From NCBI RefSeq assembly GCF_011038845.1, contig NZ_JAAKDW010000008.1:1-64000 (forward strand): a DNA stretch of 64,000 nucleotides, given 5' to 3'. Below, in pieces: positions 35,497 through 43,649 of the stretch. Under the pieces are notes generated by a model. That model made no database searches. It saw only the letters and a list, made by a program, of their open reading frames with translations, and was not told the DNA's origin. This stretch comes from Enterococcus sp. ZJ1622 (lineage in GTDB: Bacteria > Bacillota > Bacilli > Lactobacillales > Enterococcaceae). Every line of letters starts with the position of its first letter. Position 1 is the first letter of the stretch. The position numbers and the translations under genes were made by a program.

Positions 35497-35517
35497 AGAA
35501 AACGTTTTATATATAAT
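35497..35517 (+). promoter_or_regulatory. cre-like site and -10 of the PEP carboxykinase gene
   Basis: AGAAAACGTTTTAT (35497-35510) is a palindromic CcpA-site-like sequence. It abuts TATAAT (35512-35517), a perfect -10, 30 bases before the ATG. A repressor bound here would block a gluconeogenic gene in the presence of glucose. The -35 is weak. Confidence 0.5.
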
Positions 35518-35547
35518 GACGGCATATCAAAGAACGAAGGAGAAATC

Positions 35548-37194
35548 ATGACGACAAAAGCAATGTTTCAGAAAACTGAGATCAATGAGAAAAATCCAGT
35601 GTTTTCCAGTATTCGCTCAATCATTGAGACGGCTTTTTATGGAAACAATGTTCAGGAAATCAAAGATTTGACCGAAGCCTATCAACTGGCAAAAGAAAGT
35701 GCAGGGACGATCGAGACGGATCTGCCGATTGCTCATGTAAACGAATTGGGATTGCCTAGTGAAGCGAAAGTACTGGTTTTCAATGACGGAGAGATTGTCG
35801 GACGAACGGCTTCAGCTAGGCGGATCATCGGGAAGCCAAACGTCGATTGCGCCACATATGAAAAGATCCTGCGGGAAGCTGTATATCAAAGTCGAAACCG
35901 CAAATTTTATTCGGGAAAAGTGTTCGTGGGATTGGATAAAGCATTCTCTGCTCAGAGCCATCTGCTCATCCCGGAAGGTTTCGAGAACAATCTTTATTCG
36001 TATTTGCTGAATTTTCAATTAGCAACGGCCGCAGAAAAGGAGAAATATCAGCAATCCACTGCTTTTTCAGAAGGCGATTTTTATCTCTTCTGCGACCCTG
36101 AGTGGACAAATGCAGATTATCCAGACGGACTTGTGCTGCTCGATCCGCTTCATAATGCTGCTGCAGTACTAGGACTACGCTACTTCGGTGAACTGAAAAA
36201 AGCGACATTGACACTTGCCTGGGCAATGGCGAACCGGCATGGATTCGTTGCCTGTCACGGCGGCATGAAGCAATATCGTTTAGAGGATACAGCTTATACG
36301 ATGGCTGTTTTTGGACTATCAGGTTCAGGCAAGTCGACCATCACCTTAGCCAAGCATTCGGAGAAAATGCCAGTGACGATCCTCCATGATGACGCCTTTG
36401 TGATTTCGCGGTCAGATGGTTCTGCCACAGCGCTTGAACCTGCTTATTTCGACAAGACACAAGACTATCCGGCAGATGACCTGTCAATCGATTTCTTCCT
36501 TACATGCCAGAACGTAGGGGTCACACTTGATCCTGACGGGAAAAAAGTGCTAGTCACTTCGGATATCCGTAATGGGAATGGCCGCACAGTGAAATCGAGA
36601 TTTGTGACGCCAAACCGGACAGATCACTTAAAAGAAAAAATCGATGCTGTTTTTTGGCTCACGAAAGATGATTCGCTGCCACCTGTTCTTCGAATCAATG
36701 ATCCGATCTTATCCGCCGTTTTCGGATTGACACTTGCTACGAAGCGATCAAGCGCAGAAAATATCAGAGATACACAGCTTGATCAGTTAGTGATCGAACC
36801 CTTCGCGAATCCGTTTCGAGCATACCCGCTGCAAGAAGATTATCAGGCATTCAGGGATCTTTTCAGCAAACAACGCACGCAATGCTACATCTTGAATACG
36901 GGACATTTCAATGGGGAAAAGGTGACGCCTGAAACAACGTTGACGAGCATAGAAAAAATCGTTCATCAGACCACTCAGTTCGAGCCTTTTGGACCATTAT
37001 CAGAGATCTCTTATTTGCCGATTGCAGGTTTTTCACTCCCGCTGGAAGAAAAACAGTATATCGACTTGTTCAAACAGCGTTTAGCAGTACGCCTTCGATT
37101 TATCGAGGAGCAAGAAGGCTACGATCATTTGCCCGCAGAAGCAGGAGAGTGTCTAAAAAGCTTGCTGGAAAAATGGCAGCAGGGATTTCCATAA
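35548..37194 (+). CDS. pckA: ATP-type phosphoenolpyruvate carboxykinase, divergent
   Basis: The 548-aa protein belongs to the ATP-dependent PEPCK family, which converts oxaloacetate to PEP. Aligned by eye with the E. coli enzyme, it keeps the metal ligands Lys218 (GELKKAT) and His237 (ACHGGMK), the P-loop GLSGSGKST (256-264) and an Asp pair (281-282). The usual GDDEH motif reads HDDAF and the P-loop is Ser-rather than Thr-type. So catalysis is plausible, but the lineage is unusual. AAGGAG precedes the ATG. A cre-like site at the promoter fits a gluconeogenic role. Confidence 0.8.
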   Translation: MTTKAMFQKTEINEKNPVFSSIRSIIETAFYGNNVQEIKDLTEAYQLAKESAGTIETDLPIAHVNELGLPSEAKVLVFNDGEIVGRTASARRIIGKPNVDCATYEKILREAVYQSRNRKFYSGKVFVGLDKAFSAQSHLLIPEGFENNLYSYLLNFQLATAAEKEKYQQSTAFSEGDFYLFCDPEWTNADYPDGLVLLDPLHNAAAVLGLRYFGELKKATLTLAWAMANRHGFVACHGGMKQYRLEDTAYTMAVFGLSGSGKSTITLAKHSEKMPVTILHDDAFVISRSDGSATALEPAYFDKTQDYPADDLSIDFFLTCQNVGVTLDPDGKKVLVTSDIRNGNGRTVKSRFVTPNRTDHLKEKIDAVFWLTKDDSLPPVLRINDPILSAVFGLTLATKRSSAENIRDTQLDQLVIEPFANPFRAYPLQEDYQAFRDLFSKQRTQCYILNTGHFNGEKVTPETTLTSIEKIVHQTTQFEPFGPLSEISYLPIAGFSLPLEEKQYIDLFKQRLAVRLRFIEEQEGYDHLPAEAGECLKSLLEKWQQGFP

Positions 37195-37195
37195 A

Positions 37196-37246
37196 AAGAA
37201 GAAGCTGCGACAAGTCTTTTCTCGCAGCTTCTTCTTTTCCTGTTTT
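37196..37246. terminator. Bidirectional terminator between convergent genes
   Basis: AAGAAGAAGCTGCGA (37196-37210) pairs with TCGCAGCTTCTTCTT (37222-37236), with A/T runs on both sides. It serves the carboxykinase gene and the opposing oxidase gene. Confidence 0.88.
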
Positions 37247-37247
37247 T

Positions 37248-38354
37248 TTAGACTCGAGTAATATAATTTCCGATCTCTTTTTGATACATCGTTCCTTGCC
37301 AGACCCCGCTGTTTACATACGATGCTAAGAGGTAACCGATATAAGGGCCTGTCGTCAGACCAGAAGAGCCAAGTCCGCTTGCTGCCAAGATACTTGCGTC
37401 ATCAGGCAACGGACCGAAGAATGGCGCAAAATCAGAAGTATAAGCTCGTGTTCCGACACGCAGATGATGCGGCCATTGATCCAGTTGTGCAGGTTCAGCC
37501 ATAAAGTGCTTTGTCCCTTCTGTCAGAGAATGATAAGCCTCTGGAGTAGGAGTCAGATCCCAGCCTTCTTCATTTTCATGAGTGGCACCTAACAAAATCT
37601 TTCCGTTAATAAATGGGATAAAATCTGCTTCGCCGTCAAGCATCGCCACTGGCCATTCTTGGCTGACAGTATAAGGTGTGTCAAATACGACTAGCTGTCC
37701 TTTTTGCGGACGGATATCTGCTTGATAACCGATCTGGGCTAAAAGTAGTTTTAAAGAAGGGCCAGGTGCTAATACGACACGGTCAAAGAAACGTTCACCA
37801 AATTCCCCTTGAATACACCAGGTATCCTGAGATTTTTTCAAGGTCACGTGTCCAGCTACTAGCTCTACTTTCCTATTGGCAGATCGAAGGGCGAGATGTT
37901 CCAGATAGGCTTTGCCATCCAGACGTCCGCCTCCGCTGATACGCAAAGAATCTGCTGGTTTCAGTAAAGGAAGTGCGTCTGCCGTCTGCTCAGGTGACAG
38001 TAAATCGATATGTCCGATTTCCGGAGCTTCCTCCCGGCGTTTCTCAGCTAATTCTGCTAAATCCGTCAATGTTTCTTTTGGACGGAGAAGAAGTGTCCCG
38101 CATTGGGCATAAATCGACTGATCGAGTGCAAAATCTTGGATCAGTTTAGGGAAAAAGGCAGCGCCGTCTTTAGCCAGCTGATACCATTGCTTGTTCCTTC
38201 TTTTGGATAACCAGGGAGAAATGATTCCTGCGCTGGCTTTTGTTGCCTGTCCTGTCTGATCATCGAATAACGTCACAGCAAATTTAGACGTATCCAGATA
38301 ATTTGCTAGTGTCATCCCGATGATCCCACCGCCGATGATGGCGATTTTTTCCAT
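37248..38354 (-). CDS. FAD-dependent oxidoreductase, DAO/ThiO/DadA type
   Basis: The 368-aa flavoprotein starts with the Rossmann motif IAIIGGGIIG (4-13) and has the D-amino-acid-oxidase-like segments SAGIISPWL, LRPQKGQLVVF-type strand (RPQKGQLVV) and a C-terminal ASGLGSSGLTTGP cofactor loop. Such enzymes oxidise glycine, sarcosine, D-amino acids or related amines. No thiamine genes lie nearby, so ThiO is not supported. It appears to be a single gene. Confidence 0.85.
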   Translation of the reverse strand: MEKIAIIGGGIIGMTLANYLDTSKFAVTLFDDQTGQATKASAGIISPWLSKRRNKQWYQLAKDGAAFFPKLIQDFALDQSIYAQCGTLLLRPKETLTDLAELAEKRREEAPEIGHIDLLSPEQTADALPLLKPADSLRISGGGRLDGKAYLEHLALRSANRKVELVAGHVTLKKSQDTWCIQGEFGERFFDRVVLAPGPSLKLLLAQIGYQADIRPQKGQLVVFDTPYTVSQEWPVAMLDGEADFIPFINGKILLGATHENEEGWDLTPTPEAYHSLTEGTKHFMAEPAQLDQWPHHLRVGTRAYTSDFAPFFGPLPDDASILAASGLGSSGLTTGPYIGYLLASYVNSGVWQGTMYQKEIGNYITRV

Positions 38355-38395
38355 AAAAAAGCCTCCTTTTTTTCGCTATACATTCTCACACAAAA

Positions 38396-38423
38396 ACACG
38401 GCAGATGCAACCGTCTGCCGTGT
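38396..38423 (-). terminator. Terminator after the DHA2 exporter
   Basis: On the minus strand ACACGGCAGA pairs with TCTGCCGTGT, which runs into TTTTTGTG. Confidence 0.85.
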
Positions 38424-38432
38424 GTCTGTTAC

Positions 38433-39806
38433 TTATGATCTGCTGGTGCGAGTACTGTAGCGGATAAAGCTAATGAAGCTAGCTAGTAATAAAAGAAGCA
38501 AAACGCCTAAAGCAGCTTTGGATCCTAAGGTAGTAGAGAATTCATAGCTGTAATCAGCATGACTCTGAACAAGCCCGATGATCACAGCCACAAGAGAAGT
38601 CGCCACTGCCCCGGAGAATTGCTGCAGCGTATTGAATACCGCATTGCCATCTGCCTGGAACTCATCACTTAAGGCATTCATCCCAGTGGTCATCATGTTA
38701 CTGTAAGAAAGCCCGATACCGATCATATAAACGACATGACAAGCAATCAGCCAACCAAGAGAAACATGGCCCAAAAGCAAAACGAGTGCAGACCAGCCGA
38801 TAAATGAAAGAATCAGCCCAGCCATGATCGGTTTTCCAGGACCATATTGATCCAGCAATTTACCAGATACTGGCGAAAGCAAAGCACCTACTGCTGCGCC
38901 AGGAAGCATAGACAAGCCAGCGACAAAAGGACTGTTTCCTTGAACGATCTGGATAAAATTCGGCAAGACAAAAGATACACCCAGCAATAAAAATTGATAG
39001 ACTAAGAAACTGAACAGAAACAGTCGAAAAGATCGGTTCGAAAAAATCGAAAACTGGATCAGAGGATCATCGATTTTTTTGGTTCTGCGATAAAAAAGAA
39101 TCACCCCGATTACCCCAATCGCAAGTCCGAGCCAGCTTGTCCATGTGCCTAAAGTACTTAGAAAAGTCAAGCTGCCGCTAAAGAACAAGAATAAAGTGAA
39201 AATACTCAGTACATCCAAGCGACCGCTTTTGTGAACAGGCATTTTCGGGATAGCGAACAGGCCAAGCACAAGAGAGACGAGTAAGACTGGTACGAGAAAC
39301 AGAAAAATATGATTCCAAGTAAAATTAGAAGTCAAAAGCCCCCCATAAGTCGGCCCGATCGCAGGTGCGATTGCAGTTGTCAGCGTACCGACGCCCATCA
39401 TCGCTCCCCGGCGGCTCATTGGTGCGAATGTCAAAATAATATGGAACATCAGTGGTAAAGCGATCCCAGTTGCAGCCCCCTGTAGCAGACGACCAAAAAG
39501 TAGGATCATAAAGGTCGGCGAGAAGAAATCAACTAAAATACCAGCCAGAAACAGCAAATTGGAAAGTAGAAACAGATTTCGGATACTGAAATTCCGATTC
39601 AAATAGGTGGAAAGCGGTACAACGATGGAGATCATCAGCAAGTAAATAGTCGTTACCCATTGGACTTGCGATGTGGTCAAATGGAATTGTTCGATCAATG
39701 TAGGGAACGTGACGTTCATCGCGGTTTCGATCAGGACTCCCGCAAATGACATCATCCCCGTTGCGATCACTGCTGGAACTAGCAGCAGTTGTTTTTGTTT
39801 TGTCAT
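38433..39806 (-). CDS. MFS multidrug exporter (DHA2 family)
   Basis: The 457-aa protein has 12-14 hydrophobic segments. DHA2/antiporter features are motif C (APAIGPTYGG, about 145-154), the NVTFPTLIEQFHLT first-helix motif and the GRLLQGAATGIALPL motif. The family extrudes drugs or antimicrobials by proton exchange; substrate is unknown. Its leader contains a terminator between a strong promoter and the gene (see findings), so expression is probably induced by antitermination. Confidence 0.88.
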   Translation of the reverse strand: MTKQKQLLLVPAVIATGMMSFAGVLIETAMNVTFPTLIEQFHLTTSQVQWVTTIYLLMISIVVPLSTYLNRNFSIRNLFLLSNLLFLAGILVDFFSPTFMILLFGRLLQGAATGIALPLMFHIILTFAPMSRRGAMMGVGTLTTAIAPAIGPTYGGLLTSNFTWNHIFLFLVPVLLVSLVLGLFAIPKMPVHKSGRLDVLSIFTLFLFFSGSLTFLSTLGTWTSWLGLAIGVIGVILFYRRTKKIDDPLIQFSIFSNRSFRLFLFSFLVYQFLLLGVSFVLPNFIQIVQGNSPFVAGLSMLPGAAVGALLSPVSGKLLDQYGPGKPIMAGLILSFIGWSALVLLLGHVSLGWLIACHVVYMIGIGLSYSNMMTTGMNALSDEFQADGNAVFNTLQQFSGAVATSLVAVIIGLVQSHADYSYEFSTTLGSKAALGVLLLLLLASFISFIRYSTRTSRS

Positions 39807-39832
39807 AAGATCACCTCTAAAAAATTTCGTAA

Positions 39833-39882
39833 AAAAAGAGAGAGATTTCTATTTGTCAAATAGAAATCGCCTCTCTCTCGAC
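39833..39882 (-). terminator. Leader terminator before the DHA2 exporter
   Basis: On the minus strand GAGAGAGAGGC-GATTTCTATTT pairs with AAATAGAAATC-TCTCTCT around a three-base loop, with a mismatched bulge, and is followed by seven U. It lies 27 nt upstream of the exporter's ATG and downstream of its promoter. The sequence just before it (ACACGTAATCACGTGT) can form a separate small hairpin. Confidence 0.8.
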
Positions 39883-39924
39883 ACGTGATTACGTGTTATC
39901 TGTACGATTTATTCATCTGCATTC

Positions 39925-39954
39925 ATTCTAGCATAGACATAAAAACAGTGTCAA
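39925..39954 (-). promoter_or_regulatory. Promoter of the DHA2 exporter
   Basis: On the minus strand TTGACA (plus 39949-39954) and TAGAAT (plus 39925-39930) are 18 bases apart. This is the best promoter match in the window. It lies about 110 nt before the gene. Confidence 0.8.
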
Positions 39955-40028
39955 TAAGATTAGCCAAGGCATCACGAAAGAGTTATTATAGGAATAAATA
40001 AGAGAAAAATGGACGTTGGAGGAGACAC

Positions 40029-40646
40029 ATGGAAAAAATCGAATGGCGAAAATCAGATCCTAGCTACAGTGCAAAAAAGAAACCGCAGATTTTAGAATTA
40101 CCCACCCAGCAATTCTTCAGCATCAAAGGCATCGGTGATCCGAATCAAGAGGACTTTCAAAGACGTGTTGCCTGTCTGTATGCTGTCAGTTACACCATTC
40201 GTATGGCTCCCAAAAAAGACTGGCAGATACCCGGTTATCTGCCATACACGGTTTATCCGCTAGAAGGGCAATGGGGACTCCAGGAAAAATTCTTACAGGA
40301 AAAGGTGATGAAAAAAGAACATTTTTCTTATCAGCTCATGATCAGACAGCCTGATTTTGTGACCGAAGACATCGCACAAGAAGCACTTGTACGCGCTGCT
40401 GCAAAACTCCCGGCAGATTTAGCAGATCAGGTAGAATTTCTTTCGATAGAAGAAGGAAGAGTAGCGCAGATCCTGCACATCGGGCCGTACGATGATGAAC
40501 CGGAAACCTTTGAAAAACTGGAGATGTTCATCCAGCAAGAAGGTCATGAGAGACTTTCGAAAGAGCACAAAGAGATATACTTAAGTGATCCAAGAAAAGC
40601 AGTACCTGAAAAAATGAAAACAATTTTACGCGTAGCGATCGACTAA
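40029..40646 (+). CDS. GyrI-like small-molecule-binding protein
   Basis: The 205-aa stand-alone protein resembles the GyrI/SbmC (AraC effector-binding) fold: QQFFSIKGIGDPN near 27-39, and the C-terminal segments LSIEEGRVAQILHIGPYDDEPETF and HKEIYLSDPRKAVPEKMKTILR (each in about residues 137-205). Such domains bind hydrophobic or cationic compounds; stand-alone forms act as sequestering or hydrolytic proteins. It is divergent from the DHA2 exporter. GGAGGAG precedes the ATG. Confidence 0.8.
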   Translation: MEKIEWRKSDPSYSAKKKPQILELPTQQFFSIKGIGDPNQEDFQRRVACLYAVSYTIRMAPKKDWQIPGYLPYTVYPLEGQWGLQEKFLQEKVMKKEHFSYQLMIRQPDFVTEDIAQEALVRAAAKLPADLADQVEFLSIEEGRVAQILHIGPYDDEPETFEKLEMFIQQEGHERLSKEHKEIYLSDPRKAVPEKMKTILRVAID

Positions 40647-40736
40647 AAGAAGAAACAAAAAATAAAAGTAAAAAATACCAAAAAAACCGCAAAATTTATT
40701 TTTTTTTGCTATAATTAGTTACGAGAGGTGTCTATT

Positions 40737-41192
40737 ATGAAAAAAAACCAGCGTCAGGCATTGATTCGCCAAATTATCACAGAATATCCGATCAGTACAC
40801 AAGAAGAACTGCTGGCACGTTTACAAGAAGCCGGTGTGCGTGCGACACAAGCAACGATCTCACGTGATATCCGAGAGCTTAAACTAATCAAAACACAAGA
40901 TGAAAATAAAAATATCCGCTACTCACTCTTCAGCCAGCCTTCTGTATCTTTGACTGAAGATCGTTTGCGCAGCTCTGTAAAACGAGAGGTCTTACGGATC
41001 CAAGTCGTCCAGTTCATGATCGTTGTGCTGACCGAAAAAAACGGTGCAGATGTTGTCACCAACTGGTTAGATGAAGCCCAATATCCAGAAGTAGTAGCGA
41101 CGATCGCTGGTGTGGATACCTTCATCATTATTTGCCGATCGGAAAAAGAGGCGGAAGCTTTTGCAGACAAATTGGAAAATATGAGGGAATAA
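40737..41192 (+). CDS. argR: ArgR-family transcriptional regulator
   Basis: The 151-aa protein has the winged-helix ArgR N-domain (QATISRDIRELKLIK near 39-53) and the hexamerisation/arginine-binding C-domain with a GVDTFIIICRSEKEAEAF segment. It would control arginine biosynthesis or the ADI pathway; no arg genes are in this window. Enterococci often carry more than one paralogue, so its partner genes cannot be named. I took the ATG at 40737, after GAGAGG; an in-frame GTG overlaps that site. A TATAAT lies at 40710-40715. Confidence 0.92.
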   Translation: MKKNQRQALIRQIITEYPISTQEELLARLQEAGVRATQATISRDIRELKLIKTQDENKNIRYSLFSQPSVSLTEDRLRSSVKREVLRIQVVQFMIVVLTEKNGADVVTNWLDEAQYPEVVATIAGVDTFIIICRSEKEAEAFADKLENMRE

Positions 41193-41210
41193 GGAAAGGA
41201 GAATGATGAC

Positions 41211-42722
41211 ATGACAGAAATGAAAGCGTTGCAAAATGGATCAGACATCCGCGGGATCGCTATTGCAGCAAAAGAAAGGGCCGCTGATTTGACTATCGAA
41301 GCAGTAGAAAAGATCGGATGGGGCCTTGTCAGCTGGTTAAGAAAAGAACAAGAAGAGGCTTACCAAGCCGGTAGTTTGACCGTCGGAATAGGCAGAGACA
41401 GTAGAATAAGCGGTCCAGAATTAAAGGAAGCACTGATCCAAAGTCTGATTTCGCAAGGAATAAATGTAATCGATTTCGGATTAGCGACAACTCCTGCTAT
41501 GTTCATGGCAACACAGTTTGCAGAATTCAAGTGTGATGCTGCTGTCATGCTGACTGCAAGTCATTTGCCGTATGAGTTCAACGGGCTGAAATTTTTCCGG
41601 CCAGCTGGAGGAGCAGAAAAAGAAGATGTCGCATGGATTCTTTCGGCCGAAACTGCCAGCAGAAACGAGAAAACTGGGAAAAGAAAAATGGCAGATATCC
41701 TTAAACCATATGCGAAAGATCTAGTTGAAAAAATCAGAAAAGGAATCGGGAGTCAAGAAACAAAACCATTGGCGGGCTGGCATATCGTAGTGGATGCTGG
41801 TAACGGTTCAGGCGGTTTTTTCGCAGAATACGTATTACAGGAACTCGGTGCAGATACGACGGGTTCACAATTTCTGGAACCAGACGGCTATTTTCCTAAT
41901 CATATCCCCAATCCCGACAATAAAGAAGCGATGGCAAGTATCAAACAGGCCGTTTTAGAAAATAAAGCAGACCTTGGTGTGATTTTTGATACAGATGTCG
42001 ATCGTTCAGCAGTAGTCACAGCTTCTGGACAAGTCATCAACCGGAACAATCTGATTGCCGTTTTGAGTACCATGGTTTTAAGTGACTATCCAGGTGCAAG
42101 AATCGTTACCAATTCTCCGACTTCTACGCACTTACAGCAATTCATCGAAGCAAAAGGCGGTATCCAAGTCCGTTATATCTCAGGGTACCGGAATGTGATC
42201 AACAAAGCGATCGAATTGAACAAGGCTGGACTGGATGCACCATTGGCGATTGAGACAAGCGGACATGCTGCATTCAAAGAAAATTATTTTTTAGATGATG
42301 GCGCATATGTCATTGCAAAGATCCTGATGATGCTCCCTAGTTTGAGGGAAAGAGGACTTTCTCTTGATGATCATATCAAAGAACTGGCACAACCAGTGGA
42401 AGTACAAGAAATCAGACTGCGATTGAACGGAGACGATCCTAAACGAGAGGGACAGCAGATCATTGCAGGGGTAGCTGAACAATTAGAAGGAAAAACGGGT
42501 ATAACAGCAAATACAGACAACGAAGAAGGAATACGATATGATCTGAGCAGTCCATATGGAAGTGGCTGGTTCTTGCTTCGCCTCAGCTTACACGAACCAC
42601 TACTTGTCTTACAGATCGAAAACGATGAAGCTGGTAAAAATCCCATGGTCTTAAAAGAGTTGGCGCACGCATTGGCTGAATATCCGACAGTCGAGCCTTT
42701 GATCATTGACAAGCAGGAATAA
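41211..42722 (+). CDS. Phosphohexomutase (phosphoglucomutase/phosphomannomutase family)
   Basis: The 503-aa protein has the phosphoserine Ser117 in the active-site loop TASHLPYEFNG and the metal loop DTDVDR near 263. Other family features are GRDSR and the sugar-recognition segment ETSGHAAFKENYFLDDGAY. The family interconverts sugar 1- and 6-phosphates; glucose, mannose or glucosamine preference is not clear. The sequence SHLPYEFNG differs from the usual SHNP and suggests an unusual subgroup. It follows argR by 18 bases, preceded by GGAAAGGAG. Confidence 0.88.
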   Translation: MTEMKALQNGSDIRGIAIAAKERAADLTIEAVEKIGWGLVSWLRKEQEEAYQAGSLTVGIGRDSRISGPELKEALIQSLISQGINVIDFGLATTPAMFMATQFAEFKCDAAVMLTASHLPYEFNGLKFFRPAGGAEKEDVAWILSAETASRNEKTGKRKMADILKPYAKDLVEKIRKGIGSQETKPLAGWHIVVDAGNGSGGFFAEYVLQELGADTTGSQFLEPDGYFPNHIPNPDNKEAMASIKQAVLENKADLGVIFDTDVDRSAVVTASGQVINRNNLIAVLSTMVLSDYPGARIVTNSPTSTHLQQFIEAKGGIQVRYISGYRNVINKAIELNKAGLDAPLAIETSGHAAFKENYFLDDGAYVIAKILMMLPSLRERGLSLDDHIKELAQPVEVQEIRLRLNGDDPKREGQQIIAGVAEQLEGKTGITANTDNEEGIRYDLSSPYGSGWFLLRLSLHEPLLVLQIENDEAGKNPMVLKELAHALAEYPTVEPLIIDKQE

Positions 42723-42807
42723 TTTGAAAAGCAGTTGCTTGAATAACATAAGTAATGTTATGTTTATTGCGGATACTGACGAAATGTCAGCTGAAGGAGG
42801 AGAAAAA

Positions 42808-43014
42808 ATGGTGACGAATATGGTCATTTTTTTGACTGTGTTAGTATATGGGGTCAATTTTCTGGTATATATGTATATTAAAATCAACCATATCAAAGAT
42901 TATTTAGAAAAAATAGCGATCTACTTCGGTACGAACATGACCTTGTTGTTTACAAGCGGGATATTTTTGTTTTTCGGCAAGCTAGTAGAGGACGGGATAC
43001 TCGCTTTCGAGTAA
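42808..43014 (+). CDS. Small membrane protein (68 aa), function unknown
   Basis: GAAGGAGGAG lies just before the ATG at 42808, a very good ribosome binding site. The protein has two hydrophobic helices (about 4-22 and 43-58) joined by a short basic loop. I do not recognise it. A longer upstream ORF has no such site. Confidence 0.7.
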   Translation: MVTNMVIFLTVLVYGVNFLVYMYIKINHIKDYLEKIAIYFGTNMTLLFTSGIFLFFGKLVEDGILAFE

Positions 43015-43097
43015 GCAGAATCGTTGAATAAAGCGCTGAATATGCTTACACTGGAGATGTAGTCAGAAGTGAAGGCATGATTGAAAGGAGTAGTACA

Positions 43098-43499
43098 ATG
43101 AAAAAATTATACGAAACAGCAATGATCAATCATGGTGGGCGTGAAGGAGAAGTAGAAGCGCCAAATGGTTCGATGCACATGAAAATCACCCCTCCAGGAA
43201 TCCATGCGGAAGGAACGAATCCGGAACAACTGTTTGCAGCAGGCTATGCTTCTTGTTTCAATGGTGCGCTCCAGCACATGATCAAAGAAGCTGGACTTAC
43301 TGCAGACTCCACAGTCAAAGCACGTGTTTCCTTATATACGCTTGACGACGGCGGGTATGAGATCGGCGCGATCCTGGAAGTGCATATTGACGGTGTAAGC
43401 GAAGAAGAAGCGAAAAAACTAGCAGAAGATGCGCATGATTTCTGCCCTTATTCTAAGGCAACAAGAGGAAATATCGACGTTCAGGTAACGATTGTTTAA
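43098..43499 (+). CDS. ohr: Organic hydroperoxide resistance protein (Ohr)
   Basis: The 133-aa OsmC/Ohr protein has the two redox cysteines Cys53 (AAGYASCFNGAL) and Cys116 (DFCPYSKATRGN) with the family spacing, and an N-terminal arginine in GGREGEV. Ohr reduces organic hydroperoxides using lipoylated proteins. The start at 43098 follows GAAAGGAG. No OhrR gene is adjacent. A strong terminator follows. Confidence 0.93.
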   Translation: MKKLYETAMINHGGREGEVEAPNGSMHMKITPPGIHAEGTNPEQLFAAGYASCFNGALQHMIKEAGLTADSTVKARVSLYTLDDGGYEIGAILEVHIDGVSEEEAKKLAEDAHDFCPYSKATRGNIDVQVTIV

Positions 43500-43515
43500 A
43501 AATAAGAATCACTCT

Positions 43516-43558
43516 CCAGACTAAAGCGCAGGATAATCGATTTAGTCTGGTTTTTTTT
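43516..43558 (+). terminator. Terminator after ohr
   Basis: CCAGACTAAA pairs with TTTAGTCTGG, followed by eight T. Confidence 0.9.
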
Positions 43559-43574
43559 CAAAAAGACAAAACAC

Positions 43575-43622
43575 TTGCGAGATGGCGCGAAAAGAGTTAT
43601 CATATTTTTGTACCAATCGGTA
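43575..43622 (+). promoter_or_regulatory. Promoter and TetR-type operator of the flavoprotein operon
   Basis: TTGCGA (43575-43580) and TATCAT (43598-43603) are 17 bases apart. TACCAATCGGTA (43611-43622), an inverted repeat with arms TACC/GGTA, covers the start site. A TetR-family gene lies two genes downstream and is the obvious candidate to bind here. Confidence 0.55.
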
Positions 43623-43649
43623 GGTAAAAAACAAAGCGAGGGAATAGCG

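Noticed and set aside
42706-42807. N-terminal extension of the small membrane protein from 42706
   Set aside because: It overlaps the phosphohexomutase end, and the strong GGAGGAG points to the ATG at 42808.
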